46,617 nt of DNA from Gordoniibacillus chartarius (GCF_042432825.1 NZ_JBHLWN010000041.1:1-46617), one strand, 5' to 3'. Counted from the stretch's first letter, positions 34,291 through 43,707 are shown. The notes: generated from the letters alone by a model not told the origin. Numbers and translations: made by a program.

Positions 34291-35394
34291 TCACTTCGGC
34301 ATACGGCCCGGCATCGCTTTAACCCGGATTTTCTGCAGGAAGTTCAGCACCGGCCGTCGGCTCTTGCTGATAATGCCGATCATCTCCGCACCGATCACCA
34401 GGATCGCGAAGAGCGCCGCGGCAATCAGAATCGCCACCCACAGCTCCGCTTGAGACATCAGAATGGCGCTGAGACCGAATACAGCCGAAATACCGTAAAT
34501 AATCAGCACCGTCTTACGGTGGCTGAACCCGAGCTGCAGTAAGCAATGGTGCAAGTGGCTCTTGTCTGGAGCCGAGATCGGCATCTTATTCACGTACCGG
34601 CGAAGGATAGCGAAGAACGTGTCGGACAGCGGTACGCCAAGAATCAGCAGCGGCACCAGGAACGAAATCAGCGTCGCTTGCTTGAAGCCCATAATTGAGA
34701 AGACTGCCAAGCTGAAACCAAGGAACAAAGCGCCGGTATCGCCCATGAAGATTTTCGCCGGATGGAAATTATAAAACAGGAAGCCGACAATGCTCCCGAG
34801 CAAAATCGAGCTAAGAAGCACGACCGTCACGCCGCTGCCGCCCATCAGAAGAGCCAGCACGAGAATGGTCGCCGTAGCGATCCCCGAGACGCCCGCGGAT
34901 AAGCCGTCCAAGCCGTCAATCAAATTAATCGCGTTCGTAACGCCTACAATCCAGAAGATGGTCAGCGGAATACTGATCCATTCCATCAAGTTCCAAGAGT
35001 CGCCGAACGGGATATTCAAGAAGTCAATGCGGAAGCCATAGGCTACAACAATAATCGCCGCAATCAGCTGACCTAGCAGCTTCCAACGGGGCGACAGCTG
35101 GAACCGGTCGTCCAAACCGCCGGTAATGACGATCACCAGACCGCCGACCAGAAGCGCCATTGCCGCATCCCTGTTGAAGGTATCAATAGCGGGTGAGACA
35201 ATGAAGTAGGCTCCGACAAACGCCAAAAATATCGCAAGTCCGCCCAGGCGGGGCATGATGCGGGTATGCACTTTGCGATGATTGGGGGCATCCACTGCAC
35301 CTACCCAAAAGGCAAACTTCTTGACGAGCGGCGTCATCAGCAGCGATATCAAGCAGGCGGCCACGAATCCAATCCCATATAACGCAAACATCAT
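34291..35394 (-). CDS. tagO: MraY/WecA-like undecaprenyl-phosphate sugar-1-P transferase
   Basis: 367 aa with about ten membrane helices. Motifs of the family: APNHRKVHTRIMPRLGGLAI, NAINLIDGLDGLSAGVSG, and KIFMGDTGALFLGF; the cytosolic HLHHCLLQLGFSHRKTV. It moves a HexNAc-1-phosphate from UDP-sugar to undecaprenyl phosphate, the first step of wall polymer synthesis. SD GAGG just before ATG. Downstream of tagA (165 bp). In P. alvei a tagO is part of the S-layer anchoring polymer cluster. Confidence 0.9.
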   Translation of the reverse strand: MMFALYGIGFVAACLISLLMTPLVKKFAFWVGAVDAPNHRKVHTRIMPRLGGLAIFLAFVGAYFIVSPAIDTFNRDAAMALLVGGLVIVITGGLDDRFQLSPRWKLLGQLIAAIIVVAYGFRIDFLNIPFGDSWNLMEWISIPLTIFWIVGVTNAINLIDGLDGLSAGVSGIATATILVLALLMGGSGVTVVLLSSILLGSIVGFLFYNFHPAKIFMGDTGALFLGFSLAVFSIMGFKQATLISFLVPLLILGVPLSDTFFAILRRYVNKMPISAPDKSHLHHCLLQLGFSHRKTVLIIYGISAVFGLSAILMSQAELWVAILIAAALFAILVIGAEMIGIISKSRRPVLNFLQKIRVKAMPGRMPK

Positions 35395-35559
35395 AATTCC
35401 TCAACAGCCCCTTTATCTCGTGTCTACGCGCTGAAAATGTTTTGTAAATCGCAAATAACCTTACAAATTATACTCCCAAACCTTTACCTGCGCCATACGG
35501 AAAATGTGCCTTTTCCAGCGTTTTGCGGTAACTTCGGCGAGTTTGGACGTGACAGCGCG
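35395..35559. other. tagA-tagO intergenic region
   Basis: 165 bp. TATAAT (35467-35472, minus strand) has no convincing -35. GGAAAA and TTTTCC form a short hairpin near 35515. No gene seen; tagO may be transcribed from here or by read-through. Confidence 0.4.
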
Positions 35560-36315
35560 CTATTTCGTTACATTCTCTTTGTCCCGCATCACCTTAAGGG
35601 CGAATTTCGGCAAAATCAGCATGCGCTTGTACCGCGCAGGCTCTTGCAGCAGCCGGTAAAACCATTCCAGACGAAGCCGCTGGAACAGCTTGGGCGCCCG
35701 CTTCAAGCGGCCGGACAGCACGTCGAAGCTGCCGCCGACACCCATCATTACGGGGACGCCGAGCCGTTTCTTGTACTTGGCGATCCAAGGATCCTGATTG
35801 TTGGCCCCACGGGCGACCAGCAAAATATGCGGCGCCGCAGCGGCAACGTGGGCAATCACCGCCTCGTCCTCCTCGTCCTTGAAGAACCCGTCGCGGCAGC
35901 CGACGATCTGGATGCCCGGATACATGGCGCGAATTTTATCCGCCGCGGCGTCTGCAATTCCCGGAGCCGCACCCAGCAAATACACTTTCCAGCCGCGGCT
36001 GTTCCCCGCCTTCATCAGCTCGTGCATCAGGTCGTAGCCGGCCACCCGCTCCGCAACCGGTTCGCCCACGTAGCCTGCGGCCCAAACAAGCCCTGCCCCG
36101 TCGGGAACGACGAGCTCGGCATCGCGAAGCATCTTCATGTAGCTCGGATTGTCCAGCCCGGTCATCAAAATAATCGGGTTAGCCGTCACTACCTGATTCG
36201 GTTCGCCGCGCTCGATTACGTCCGTCAAATATGAAACGGTGTCGCGCATGTTCATTTTCGATACGGGTACGCCGTAGATGGATACGGTTGGTATGCCTTG
36301 ATGTGCTGCTGTCAC
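35560..36315 (-). CDS. tagA: WecG/TagA/CpsF family glycosyltransferase
   Basis: 251 aa, no membrane helix. Motifs: VVTANPIILMTGLDNPSYMK, LVVPDGAGLVWAAG, VYLLGAAPGIADAAADKIRA and PHILLVARGANNQDPWIAKY. Family members transfer ManNAc to GlcNAc-PP-undecaprenol, the second step of teichoic-acid or secondary wall polymer linkage. GTG start, AGGATGAGG upstream, 7 bp past csaB. Ends before tagO. In P. alvei TagA is needed for S-layer protein anchoring polymer. Confidence 0.92.
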   Translation of the reverse strand: MTAAHQGIPTVSIYGVPVSKMNMRDTVSYLTDVIERGEPNQVVTANPIILMTGLDNPSYMKMLRDAELVVPDGAGLVWAAGYVGEPVAERVAGYDLMHELMKAGNSRGWKVYLLGAAPGIADAAADKIRAMYPGIQIVGCRDGFFKDEEDEAVIAHVAAAAPHILLVARGANNQDPWIAKYKKRLGVPVMMGVGGSFDVLSGRLKRAPKLFQRLRLEWFYRLLQEPARYKRMLILPKFALKVMRDKENVTK

Positions 36316-36322
36316 GATGACC

Positions 36323-37474
36323 TCATCCTTTAGAACGGAAATAGGAGCAAATTTGTTGCGCAGGCAGCTGGGCCTGTCTTTTCAATTCTTCGATGGCCGC
36401 CTCTTTTTCTTTGAGCCACTCATCGCGGTGAAGCAGCAGACGCCTGCATTCCCGCACGACGCTCTCTACATCGAATGCGGCCGTGGAGGCTGCGGCGTTC
36501 ATGCCGAGCCGGTGCAGAAACTGATCGATCTTCGGATCGTAAGAGATGCCGACCATCGGCACCTTCTGGGAGGCCGCGTAGATGAGCGAGTGCAGCCGCA
36601 TGCCCAGAACGACGTCGCACGATGCCGCCTCGGCCAGCATATCCTGCGGATGCGTTACGCCGCGGGCCGTCGTCACCCTGCCTGCAGCCGCATCGGACAA
36701 TTTCCCTGCTACATATTCAGAAGCCTTCTCATCCGAAGGAAGATGGAACGGCAGGAACCGCACGGCCACATCCTCCCGCTCGTCCAACAGACGCTGCAGC
36801 GCTGCGGCAATTCCGTTAAGCTCCGAGCGGTCTTCGTTCCAGAACCGCACCGAGACGCCGATCGTACGTCTAGCCTCCGGCGAAGCTTCTCCCGCATGAT
36901 TTTGCACAGGTGCTTTCAGCGGCAGTCCCATGACCGGGTCCGGTACGATTTCGACCGGCGCTTTCAAGCCCATCGTCGACAACAGCTCGGCGGACTCCCT
37001 GTCGCGGACGGACACGTAAGCCGCTTTGCGGAACACGCCGCGAATCCACGAGAAGAACAGCTTCCGGTTCACCGGCCCGACGCCCTGCGAATAAATGAAC
37101 GTCGGCTTGCCGAGCAGCTGGGCCAGCTTGATGATGCCTAAGTAATAAGGGATCGTCTTGGCGCTCGTCGCATCCTGGAGAAGACTGCCGCCCCCCGAAA
37201 TGAGTCCGTCGCTCGAGAGGATCGCCGCCGACACTTCGCTGTACCTCATCCGATGATAGGCTTGTACACCGTACATCCGGCGCGTAAGCTCCGGGTCGAT
37301 GGACAGCACGATCGGCTCGATCCGCAGCCCTTGGCGTTCTCCCTGTTCTTCCAATGCCAGTAAAATCGATTGAAGCACCGCTTCGTCGCCGCTATTTTGA
37401 AATCCGTAATATCCCGACAGCACGAGCCGCACCGTGCGCAGCGGGGAACCCGTTACTCCTGCAGCAGTGGAGAC
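36323..37474 (-). CDS. csaB: Polysaccharide pyruvyl transferase CsaB
   Basis: 383 aa from the ATG at 37474, chosen because AAGGAG is 9 nt before it; the frame is open to 37507. Conserved: RLVLSGYYGFQNSGDEAVLQ, LISGGGSLLQDATSAKTIPY, and VVLGMRLHSLIYAA, the CsaB/polysaccharide pyruvyl transferase pattern. Adds ketal pyruvate to the secondary wall polymer so that SLH domains can bind. Overlaps the DUF5693 gene by 22 bp; tagA follows directly. Supports SLH anchoring by both surface proteins in this window. Confidence 0.94.
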   Translation of the reverse strand, partial: VSTAAGVTGSPLRTVRLVLSGYYGFQNSGDEAVLQSILLALEEQGERQGLRIEPIVLSIDPELTRRMYGVQAYHRMRYSEVSAAILSSDGLISGGGSLLQDATSAKTIPYYLGIIKLAQLLGKPTFIYSQGVGPVNRKLFFSWIRGVFRKAAYVSVRDRESAELLSTMGLKAPVEIVPDPVMGLPLKAPVQNHAGEASPEARRTIGVSVRFWNEDRSELNGIAAALQRLLDEREDVAVRFLPFHLPSDEKASEYVAGKLSDAAAGRVTTARGVTHPQDMLAEAASCDVVLGMRLHSLIYAASQKVPMVGISYDPKIDQFLHRLGMNAAASTAAFDVESVVRECRRLLLHRDEWLKEKEAAIEELKRQAQLPAQQICSYFRSKG

Positions 37475-39525
37475 CATCGCTTCCAACTCCTTGCCAGCAG
37501 CTCCCATAAGGCGATCAGAACGAGGCCGATCAAGGCGCCGAACACGAGGCCGTACGTTACCCGAATGAGCGAAATATGCAGCGGTGTATGCAGGTGACAG
37601 AACGTATCGACGATAGAGAGCTGCCCCATCACCCCGATGAGATACAAGTAGCCGGAATGACGGTATTTGACCGCCAAGTACCCGCCAAGCAGGAAAATCG
37701 GATGGGCGAACAGGAACTCCTTCGACCTCGGACGTACTTGAAGCACGTTCTCGAGGAAGGAACGGAACAGCATCTCAAATGAGGACGCTTGGCCTTCATT
37801 ACCTGTCCGCGACAAGTAATAGAAGCCCGCTCCGAGGACGACCGCCGCAATAATCACCCATAAGACGTTGATATTGAAAGCCAGCATGCTGCGAATGCGC
37901 GCAATCTGCTCCTTCCGCGTAAGCTTCTCGCTGAAGAACAGCAGATACAGCCCGACAATAACGAACGGCAGCAAGTGGAGAATGCTGACACCGCGGAACT
38001 GCTCAATTACAAGCAAGTACGTAATCGGATTCAGCAGGGCAACGACATATACAACCCCTATGAGCGATACAAGCGACGTGCGGATCAGCTCCAGCGCGGC
38101 ATAGCCGACACGAGAGCGCGCCCGGGACGCTTGTCCGTTATGGATACGGCGGATGGCCAGAATGACCGCAAGGCTCGGTGCGAATACCGCAACAGCCAGC
38201 GCCAAACCTTGGGCGTACAAGCTTCCTGACAGGAAACGCAGGCCGACCGCCCCGACTGTACCTATCAGGAGCAGGGCAAGCGCCGTTTGCGGCAAGAAGT
38301 AAGATACCGTTAATGCTATCAATGCCACACCGCCGAGCAAAATAAACACGCGGGCGACTTTCATCCATACGTCATATTGCGTAATTTGGAACGATTTTGC
38401 GGGAGCGATCTCGAAGCCGAACTTCTGCACCCGCTGCACGGCCCCGTCCGGACCGGACAAGCTCTTGTAAATGCCGCTCAGCGGATCGGTAATAATCCCC
38501 TTATCGACACTTCTGCCAGGCTTGGCGTTTAAGAAAATCATCCGGATATTGCGGTCCTTCACGGCCAGCACGAACCGGTCGGACACGTCCTGGATCCTGC
38601 TATCGAGCATGCTTTGCGTAATACCCGCTTCCGTCAGCTTCTCGCCGTCCCTCTCGGTGAACGAATGCAGACGGACAACATTGTAGAACGTTTCCTTAGC
38701 AACCGTTTGAAAGCCTTTTTGCGGCGTCTTCAGCAGCTCGATATTCGCCAGCCCGATGCCGTGAGCCCGAAGCATGTGGCTGAATTGCTCCAACCCTTCC
38801 TTCGAGTCCTCCTTGTAACCGGGGACCTCGTCCCCATCGACCAGAATCCGCGTAACGCCGAGATCGTGGAAATCGGCGAGCAGCTTGTCCATCTTCTGCG
38901 GATCGAACGGGCGCTTGTTCGACACCCGCATGACGAGCTGGAAGTCTTGATCCTTCAGCGCTTTCATCGTGAACGGATCGGGATCCATCGGCTTCAGCGT
39001 CGCTTCGTCAGCCGACATCTCAATAATAAGGCCCTGCTGACCTTTATAGGTCCACGGCCGAACCTGCACGCCAAGCGCGGTGAACGCTTCGGTAATCATG
39101 GACTGCAGCGTGCTCTGGGTTGCCGTCTCCGTGAACACGACGTAAGTAAAGTTTTCGCCCGGCTTCGCAACCGTCTGCGTCGCCAGCGCCGCTTCACGGG
39201 AATTGAACACTTCAATGCGGCGGCTTAAGCGCAGCTCCTGCAGCGTTGCCTCATACAAGGCGAGTGATCCGATGCCGGCCTGCTTCATCTTCGCCAATTC
39301 TGCGTTTATGAATGCCTGCGGCGCCGGCTTCATATCGGCTATATCCAGCAGATCCCGATAGTCAAATACGAACTCCACGCGGTTCGCCGACGTCTCCGTC
39401 TGCTGCCGCGCGAACACCAGAGGCAGCGCGCAAAGGGTGCCGACCAGCGTCAGGATCCAGAGCAGCCTCCGAGTCCGTTGATTCCAATAGCGATACAAGT
39501 TCGCCAAACTGTTCACATCCTTCAT
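37453..39525 (-). CDS. DUF5693 multi-pass membrane protein
   Basis: 690 aa. One N-terminal helix (LLWILTLVGTLCALPLVFA), an exported soluble part (about 45-385) starting RVEFVFDYRDLLDIADM, then about seven to nine helices. Function unknown; it is found next to csaB in Paenibacillus and Bacillus relatives, so a role in polymer assembly or transport is plausible. The 39525 ATG has no SD; TTG at 39507 has AAGGA nine bases upstream and is an alternative. Preceded by a structured element; overlaps csaB. Confidence 0.85.
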   Translation of the reverse strand: MKDVNSLANLYRYWNQRTRRLLWILTLVGTLCALPLVFARQQTETSANRVEFVFDYRDLLDIADMKPAPQAFINAELAKMKQAGIGSLALYEATLQELRLSRRIEVFNSREAALATQTVAKPGENFTYVVFTETATQSTLQSMITEAFTALGVQVRPWTYKGQQGLIIEMSADEATLKPMDPDPFTMKALKDQDFQLVMRVSNKRPFDPQKMDKLLADFHDLGVTRILVDGDEVPGYKEDSKEGLEQFSHMLRAHGIGLANIELLKTPQKGFQTVAKETFYNVVRLHSFTERDGEKLTEAGITQSMLDSRIQDVSDRFVLAVKDRNIRMIFLNAKPGRSVDKGIITDPLSGIYKSLSGPDGAVQRVQKFGFEIAPAKSFQITQYDVWMKVARVFILLGGVALIALTVSYFLPQTALALLLIGTVGAVGLRFLSGSLYAQGLALAVAVFAPSLAVILAIRRIHNGQASRARSRVGYAALELIRTSLVSLIGVVYVVALLNPITYLLVIEQFRGVSILHLLPFVIVGLYLLFFSEKLTRKEQIARIRSMLAFNINVLWVIIAAVVLGAGFYYLSRTGNEGQASSFEMLFRSFLENVLQVRPRSKEFLFAHPIFLLGGYLAVKYRHSGYLYLIGVMGQLSIVDTFCHLHTPLHISLIRVTYGLVFGALIGLVLIALWELLARSWKRWSPLLQE

Positions 39526-39535
39526 GATGGGTAAA

Positions 39536-39601
39536 GAGTCTGTCCGTACGGCACGTGCCGATGCACAGCATCGGCTCAGCCTCCTTCATCCGGACAGACT
39601 C
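39536..39601 (-). other. Three-stem RNA-like element before the DUF5693 gene
   Basis: Outer 11-bp inverted repeat GAGTCTGTCCG (39536-39546) / CGGACAGACTC (39591-39601), enclosing the palindrome CGGCACGTGCCG (39549-39560) and the hairpin CCGATGC/GCATCGG (39558-39574); the two inner structures overlap and exclude each other. AAGGAGG (39580-39586) and an ATG 8 nt on (39571) lie between arms, opening a 69-codon frame out of frame with the DUF5693 gene. No T-tract to make it a clear terminator. Confidence 0.6.
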
Positions 39602-39608
39602 CTCGAAT

Positions 39609-41333
39609 CTAAGCGTTATCGACGATTTGCAGCACGGCTTGAACCAGCTTCTGCAGCCGCTCCGAAGCTTCCGTACCCGATGTTCCCTTCACGGCAAAAT
39701 AAAACTTAATCTTCGGCTCCGTGCCCGAAGGACGCATACAGAACCAGGAATCGTCCGCCAGCTTGAATTTGAGGACGTTCTCCTTCGGCAAGCCGTGCAA
39801 GCCCACCAAGTAGTCCTCGACTTCGGCAACCTGTACGCCCGCCACTTCGGCAGGCGGCGCCGAACGCCACTGGCTCATCATGCGGGCGATTTGCTCAACG
39901 CCGTCCTTACCCTTGAGCGTCTTGGACTCCAGCTTCTCCATGAAGAAGCCGTGCTTCGCATACAGCTCCTGCAGGACATCGTACAGCGTTTTGCCTTGGC
40001 TCTTGTAGTACGCCGCAGCTTCGCAAATCAGCATCGAGGCGACAACGGCGTCCTTATCCCGGGCATATTGACCGGCAAGATAGCCGTAGCTCTCTTCATA
40101 GCCAAACAAAAATTCATATTCGCGGCTGTGCTCAAACTTCGTCATAAGCTCGCCGATGTACTTGAAGCCTGTCAATGTATTGAGCGTCGGAACGCCATAG
40201 CTTTGCGCGATGACTGCCCCCATCTCGCTCGTCACGATCGTCTTGATCACAACCCCGTTCGCCGGTAAAGCGCCTCGTTCTTTCATGCTGGACAATAAAT
40301 AATCAACCATAATTGCGCCGGATTGGTTTCCGGTCAGTACAAAGTATTCTCCGTTTGCGTCCTTCACAACGGCACCCATCCGATCGCAGTCCGGATCCGT
40401 GCCGATGATGATATCCGCCCCTACCTGCTTCGCTTGCTCGATCGCCAGAGTGAACGCTTCGCGTTCTTCCGGATTCGGCGACTTCACCGTCGAGAAGTTC
40501 GGATCCGGCTGCTCCTGCTCGGCCACAATATGAACATGCTCGAAGCCGATTTCCCGAAGTGCCGCTCGAACCGACAAATTCCCTGCACCGTGAAGCGGCG
40601 TGTACACAATATGGAAGTCCGGGCTAATCTTCTTCACAACGTCCGCATTTGGACTGACCGCGGTAACCGCAGCTATAAATTTCCGGTCAATGTCCTCGCC
40701 GATCCAAACGAGCAGACCTTGCGCTTCGGCATCCTCTCGCGTCAGACGCTTAACCTGATCGAATCGGTTCACCAGGCTGATTTGCTCCAGTACCTGCTCT
40801 GCATACTGAGGCACCAATTGACCGCCGTCCGCTCCATATACTTTATACCCGTTATACTCCGGCGGGTTGTGGCTGGCCGTAACGACAATCCCGGCTGAAG
40901 CGCCAAGCTCGCGGACGGCGAACGACAGCTCCGGCGTAGGCCGCAGCGAATCGAATACATAAGCTTTCACGCCGTTGCCCGCCAGTACGAGCGCAGCCTC
41001 CAACGAAAACTCGGGCGACTGATGGCGAGAATCGTGTGCGATGACGACTGAAGGCCGTTCGGCATCGTTCTTCCCTCTAGGTGCAGTAGCTAGCAAGTAT
41101 TGGGCCAAGCCTTGCGTCGCGCGTCCGACGGTGTAAACGTTCATACGGTTCGTCCCCGCCCCGATCACACCGCGCAGACCGCCGGTTCCGAATTCCAAAT
41201 CCCGATAGAAGCGGTCTTCCACTTCCTTCGGCTGGTCGGATATCGCTCTCAGCTCTTCTTTCGTCTGCGCATCGACAGCCGGATCTTGCATCCACAGCTC
41301 ATATTGGGTTTGCACACGATTGATCTCGTTCAT
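39609..41333 (-). CDS. pgcA: Phospho-sugar mutase (phosphoglucomutase type)
   Basis: 574 aa from the ATG at 41333 (GAGGAG 8 nt upstream; frame open to 41348). Family motifs: FGTGGLRGVIGAGTNRMN, the phosphoserine loop VVTASHNPPEYNGYKVYG, the metal loop GTDPDCDRMGAVV, and the terminal RPSGTEPKIKFYF. Interconverts glucose-6-P and glucose-1-P, feeding UDP-sugar for wall and surface glycans. Comes after fabZ; downstream element is structured. Confidence 0.94.
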   Translation of the reverse strand: MNEINRVQTQYELWMQDPAVDAQTKEELRAISDQPKEVEDRFYRDLEFGTGGLRGVIGAGTNRMNVYTVGRATQGLAQYLLATAPRGKNDAERPSVVIAHDSRHQSPEFSLEAALVLAGNGVKAYVFDSLRPTPELSFAVRELGASAGIVVTASHNPPEYNGYKVYGADGGQLVPQYAEQVLEQISLVNRFDQVKRLTREDAEAQGLLVWIGEDIDRKFIAAVTAVSPNADVVKKISPDFHIVYTPLHGAGNLSVRAALREIGFEHVHIVAEQEQPDPNFSTVKSPNPEEREAFTLAIEQAKQVGADIIIGTDPDCDRMGAVVKDANGEYFVLTGNQSGAIMVDYLLSSMKERGALPANGVVIKTIVTSEMGAVIAQSYGVPTLNTLTGFKYIGELMTKFEHSREYEFLFGYEESYGYLAGQYARDKDAVVASMLICEAAAYYKSQGKTLYDVLQELYAKHGFFMEKLESKTLKGKDGVEQIARMMSQWRSAPPAEVAGVQVAEVEDYLVGLHGLPKENVLKFKLADDSWFCMRPSGTEPKIKFYFAVKGTSGTEASERLQKLVQAVLQIVDNA

Positions 41334-41364
41334 ACGTCCACTCCTCATCTCGACTATATAATGT

Positions 41365-41805
41365 TTATTGAGAGGTGCCTGCGTCTACCATGGCAAACAT
41401 CAGTTCACCTTCACAAACGATGTTTCCTTCTACTTTAGCAACGGCGCTGACCTTGGCAATCGTCCCTTTCAAACGGGTGATGGTTGCCTCCAGCACAACG
41501 GTATCGCCCGGAACGACTTGTCCGCGGAAACGAACCCCGTCAATACCGGCAAACAAGCCCAGCTTGCCCTTGTTCGACTCGACATTTAGCATCGCCACGC
41601 CGCCCACTTGAGCTAGCGCTTCAACGATGAGCACCCCCGGCATGACCGGATAGCCTGGAAAATGTCCCTGGAAAAACGGCTCGTTCATCGTAACGTTCTT
41701 AATCCCTACAGCACGGACCCCCGCTTCCAATTCGGTGATCCGGTCTACCAGCAAAAACGGCGGACGGTGTGGAATGATGTTCTGGATCTGTTGTACGTTA
41801 AGCAT
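41365..41805 (-). CDS. fabZ: 3-hydroxyacyl-ACP dehydratase FabZ
   Basis: 146 aa from the ATG at 41805 (AAGGGG upstream; frame open to 41850). Motifs: LNVQQIQNIIPHRPPFLLVD, GHFPGYPVMPGVLIVEALAQ with the active His (GHFPG) and the Glu in the following helix. Fatty acid elongation dehydratase. The 180 bp on its right contain no gene and no promoter I could call. Confidence 0.96.
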   Translation of the reverse strand: MLNVQQIQNIIPHRPPFLLVDRITELEAGVRAVGIKNVTMNEPFFQGHFPGYPVMPGVLIVEALAQVGGVAMLNVESNKGKLGLFAGIDGVRFRGQVVPGDTVVLEATITRLKGTIAKVSAVAKVEGNIVCEGELMFAMVDAGTSQ

Positions 41806-41985
41806 ATGTGCGTTCCCCTTCCGGCGTTTGAATAAAATGTTAAGTCTCAACTTACAATAACATTATCCTTCACGAGCTGCAGCCGTGGAGGTTGAGATAA
41901 GGAGTCTAGCCCAAGGCGGCGAAGCGTTGTTCGCATTCCGACCTGGGGATAGGCTCTTTTTTTCCTGCGATCATGTGCTTGTCCT

Positions 41986-42510
41986 CTAGGACCGGCTTAA
42001 CCCTTTATCCTTGTTGGCGGCAATAAATTTAATAATATAATACACCGTGGTTACAAAAGAAAACCCGATCACGATCCATAGGTAAGGGATTGCGTAAGGC
42101 AATTCGAAAACAACCCATACAATCGCAATATAAAATAGCACCGTCGTCAGCTTCCCCATCCAATTGGCGGGAACGGTCTTGCTGCCGCGGAAATGGAAAA
42201 CGGCGGAGCCGACGATCATCCCCGCGTCGCGGGCCAGCATGGCAATGGCAGCTGCAATCGGGATGTAGCCGCTGATCACGAGCGAAACGAATACGGCAAT
42301 CATCATCGACTTGTCGGCAAGCGGATCCAGCATGGAGCCGACGGTGGTGACCAGCCCCCGTGTGCGCGCCAAATAGCCGTCCAGCACATCGGTAATACCC
42401 GCAAGCAGGACGATAGCGAACGCGAGCTGCATATTCACCTGAAAAAAAACAAATAAATATATAGGAATTAGGATAAAGCGGCTGATCGTCAGAGCGTTCG
42501 GTACGTTCAC
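41986..42510 (-). CDS. pgsA: CDP-alcohol phosphatidyltransferase (PgsA-like)
   Basis: 174 aa from the GTG at 42510 (N-terminus MNVPNALTISRFILIPIYLF, as in PgsA; the frame is open to 42549). Complete CDP-OH-P signature DVLDGYLARTRG..GSMLDPLADK (D-x2-DG-x2-AR-x8-G-x3-D-x3-D), with five or six membrane helices. Makes phosphatidylglycerolphosphate from CDP-diacylglycerol and glycerol-3-P. TATAAT (42552-42557) lies upstream with no convincing -35, just after the epuA terminator. Confidence 0.9.
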   Translation of the reverse strand: MNVPNALTISRFILIPIYLFVFFQVNMQLAFAIVLLAGITDVLDGYLARTRGLVTTVGSMLDPLADKSMMIAVFVSLVISGYIPIAAAIAMLARDAGMIVGSAVFHFRGSKTVPANWMGKLTTVLFYIAIVWVVFELPYAIPYLWIVIGFSFVTTVYYIIKFIAANKDKGLSRS

Positions 42511-42570
42511 TTCGCCCTTCACCCCTGAATAAATTACGATATTTCCCATCCATTATACCGCTGCTCGGGC

Positions 42571-42595
42571 AAAAATAAAACTCCCTTGCGGGAGT
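42571..42595 (-). terminator. Terminator of the mbl-flhO-flhP-epuA unit
   Basis: ACTCCC (42580-42585), loop, GGGAGT (42590-42595), then TTTTATTTTTG on the minus strand. Ends 7 nt after the epuA stop. Confidence 0.85.
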
Positions 42596-42601
42596 GTCTT
42601 G

Positions 42602-42823
42602 TTACTCGGCGGCAAACACCAGGTCAAACAGGTGCTGCCAGGTCTGAAATTCGAAGACGTCGGAAGCCGATCCTCCGCCTAATACCACATATCCGGCCGT
42701 GAGACCGACGAGCAAGGCGACGAGACATGCAACCGGAAACCAGCCGTATTTCAGCAAGCCCAGCGTCACCTTCAACCAGATCGGCCTGCGGCGTGCCTCT
42801 TTCGTATTTCCTTGTTCCGTCAT
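42602..42823 (-). CDS. EpuA-like small membrane protein
   Basis: 73 aa: basic N-terminus, single helix (YGWFPVACLVALLVGLTAGY) and an amphipathic tail (FEFQTWQHLFDLVF). This matches the EpuA family (PF11772), often mislabelled as RNA polymerase subunit beta; no polymerase features are present. SD GGAAGGAAG. Follows flhP by 24 bp. Confidence 0.8.
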   Translation of the reverse strand: MTEQGNTKEARRRPIWLKVTLGLLKYGWFPVACLVALLVGLTAGYVVLGGGSASDVFEFQTWQHLFDLVFAAE

Positions 42824-42847
42824 GCCGTACTTCCTTCCTTCCTGCCG

Positions 42848-43699
42848 TTACCCGCGCAGGTTGTTCGCCAGATTCATCATCGTATCGGCCGAAGTCAGCG
42901 CTCTGGCATTCAGCTGGAACGCACGTTGGACCGTCACCAGCTCCGTCATCTCATCGGATAAATTTACGTTCGATTGCTCCAGATAGCCTTGGCGTACCTG
43001 AACGTCGTCCCGATTCGTTACGACCTCCAGAACGTTCGCAGCGACAAGATCCGGATTATTCTGCAGCTTGTACAGACCGTCGCCCATTTCATCCAGCAGC
43101 TGAGGCCGAACGACGCGAACCAGGTTAATTTGGCCTACCGGCTGAGTCTGTTGTCCTGCAGAGCCATCTTTATAAGCAGTAATAATGCCTTTACCATCGA
43201 TCTGCGGATGGAAGCCTTCCGGTATCCGCAGCGGCTGACCGTTTGTACCTAACAGCAGATGTCCTTCCTTGGTTGCCAGGAAGACTCCGTTACCGTCCGC
43301 AGCCGGCGACAGGTTGAAGGCTCCATTACGCGTATAGGCGGTCTCCGTCGCCGGGTTCCCATTGGCATCCTGTGTTTGAACCTGCACCTGGAACATCCCT
43401 TCGCCTTGGATGGCGAGATCTGTCGCATTCTGCGTCGGGGAAATCGGGCCCTGCGCAAAATTCGCCTGAATATTGACAAGTTTCGAGCCCCAGCCGAGGT
43501 TATAACCGAGCGGGCTTAGCCGGCCGTCTTTGCGGAACAGCTCCGGCTGCTGCTTCACATTCGTGAGCACGTCCTCGAAGGAAGCCTCCTTCTTCTTGTA
43601 GCCGGTCGTATTGACATTGGCGATGTTGCTGGCCAACAGGTCGAGCTTCTGCTGCAGCGTGTGCATCGATACGGAAGAGTTAATCATGGAGTTATTCAT
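42848..43699 (-). CDS. flhP: Flagellar hook-basal body protein FlhP
   Basis: 283 aa. Flagellar rod/hook-family ends: NSSVSMHTLQQKLDLLASNI with NIANVNTTGYKKKEASFEDV at the N-terminus, and SDEMTELVTVQRAFQLNARA at the C-terminus. FlhP is a rod-type protein in B. subtilis. Starts 8 bp after flhO. Start ATG 43699 (GGAGGGTG) or the in-frame 43687. Confidence 0.92.
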   Translation of the reverse strand: MNNSMINSSVSMHTLQQKLDLLASNIANVNTTGYKKKEASFEDVLTNVKQQPELFRKDGRLSPLGYNLGWGSKLVNIQANFAQGPISPTQNATDLAIQGEGMFQVQVQTQDANGNPATETAYTRNGAFNLSPAADGNGVFLATKEGHLLLGTNGQPLRIPEGFHPQIDGKGIITAYKDGSAGQQTQPVGQINLVRVVRPQLLDEMGDGLYKLQNNPDLVAANVLEVVTNRDDVQVRQGYLEQSNVNLSDEMTELVTVQRAFQLNARALTSADTMMNLANNLRG

Positions 43700-43707
43700 C
43701 GTTTATC

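Noticed and set aside
41909..41920. 12-bp GCCCAAGGCGGC, also at 45869-45880
   Set aside because: Too short to call a repeat family from two copies.
42602..42823. RNA polymerase beta subunit
   Set aside because: A single-helix 73-residue protein with no polymerase features; EpuA family fits better.
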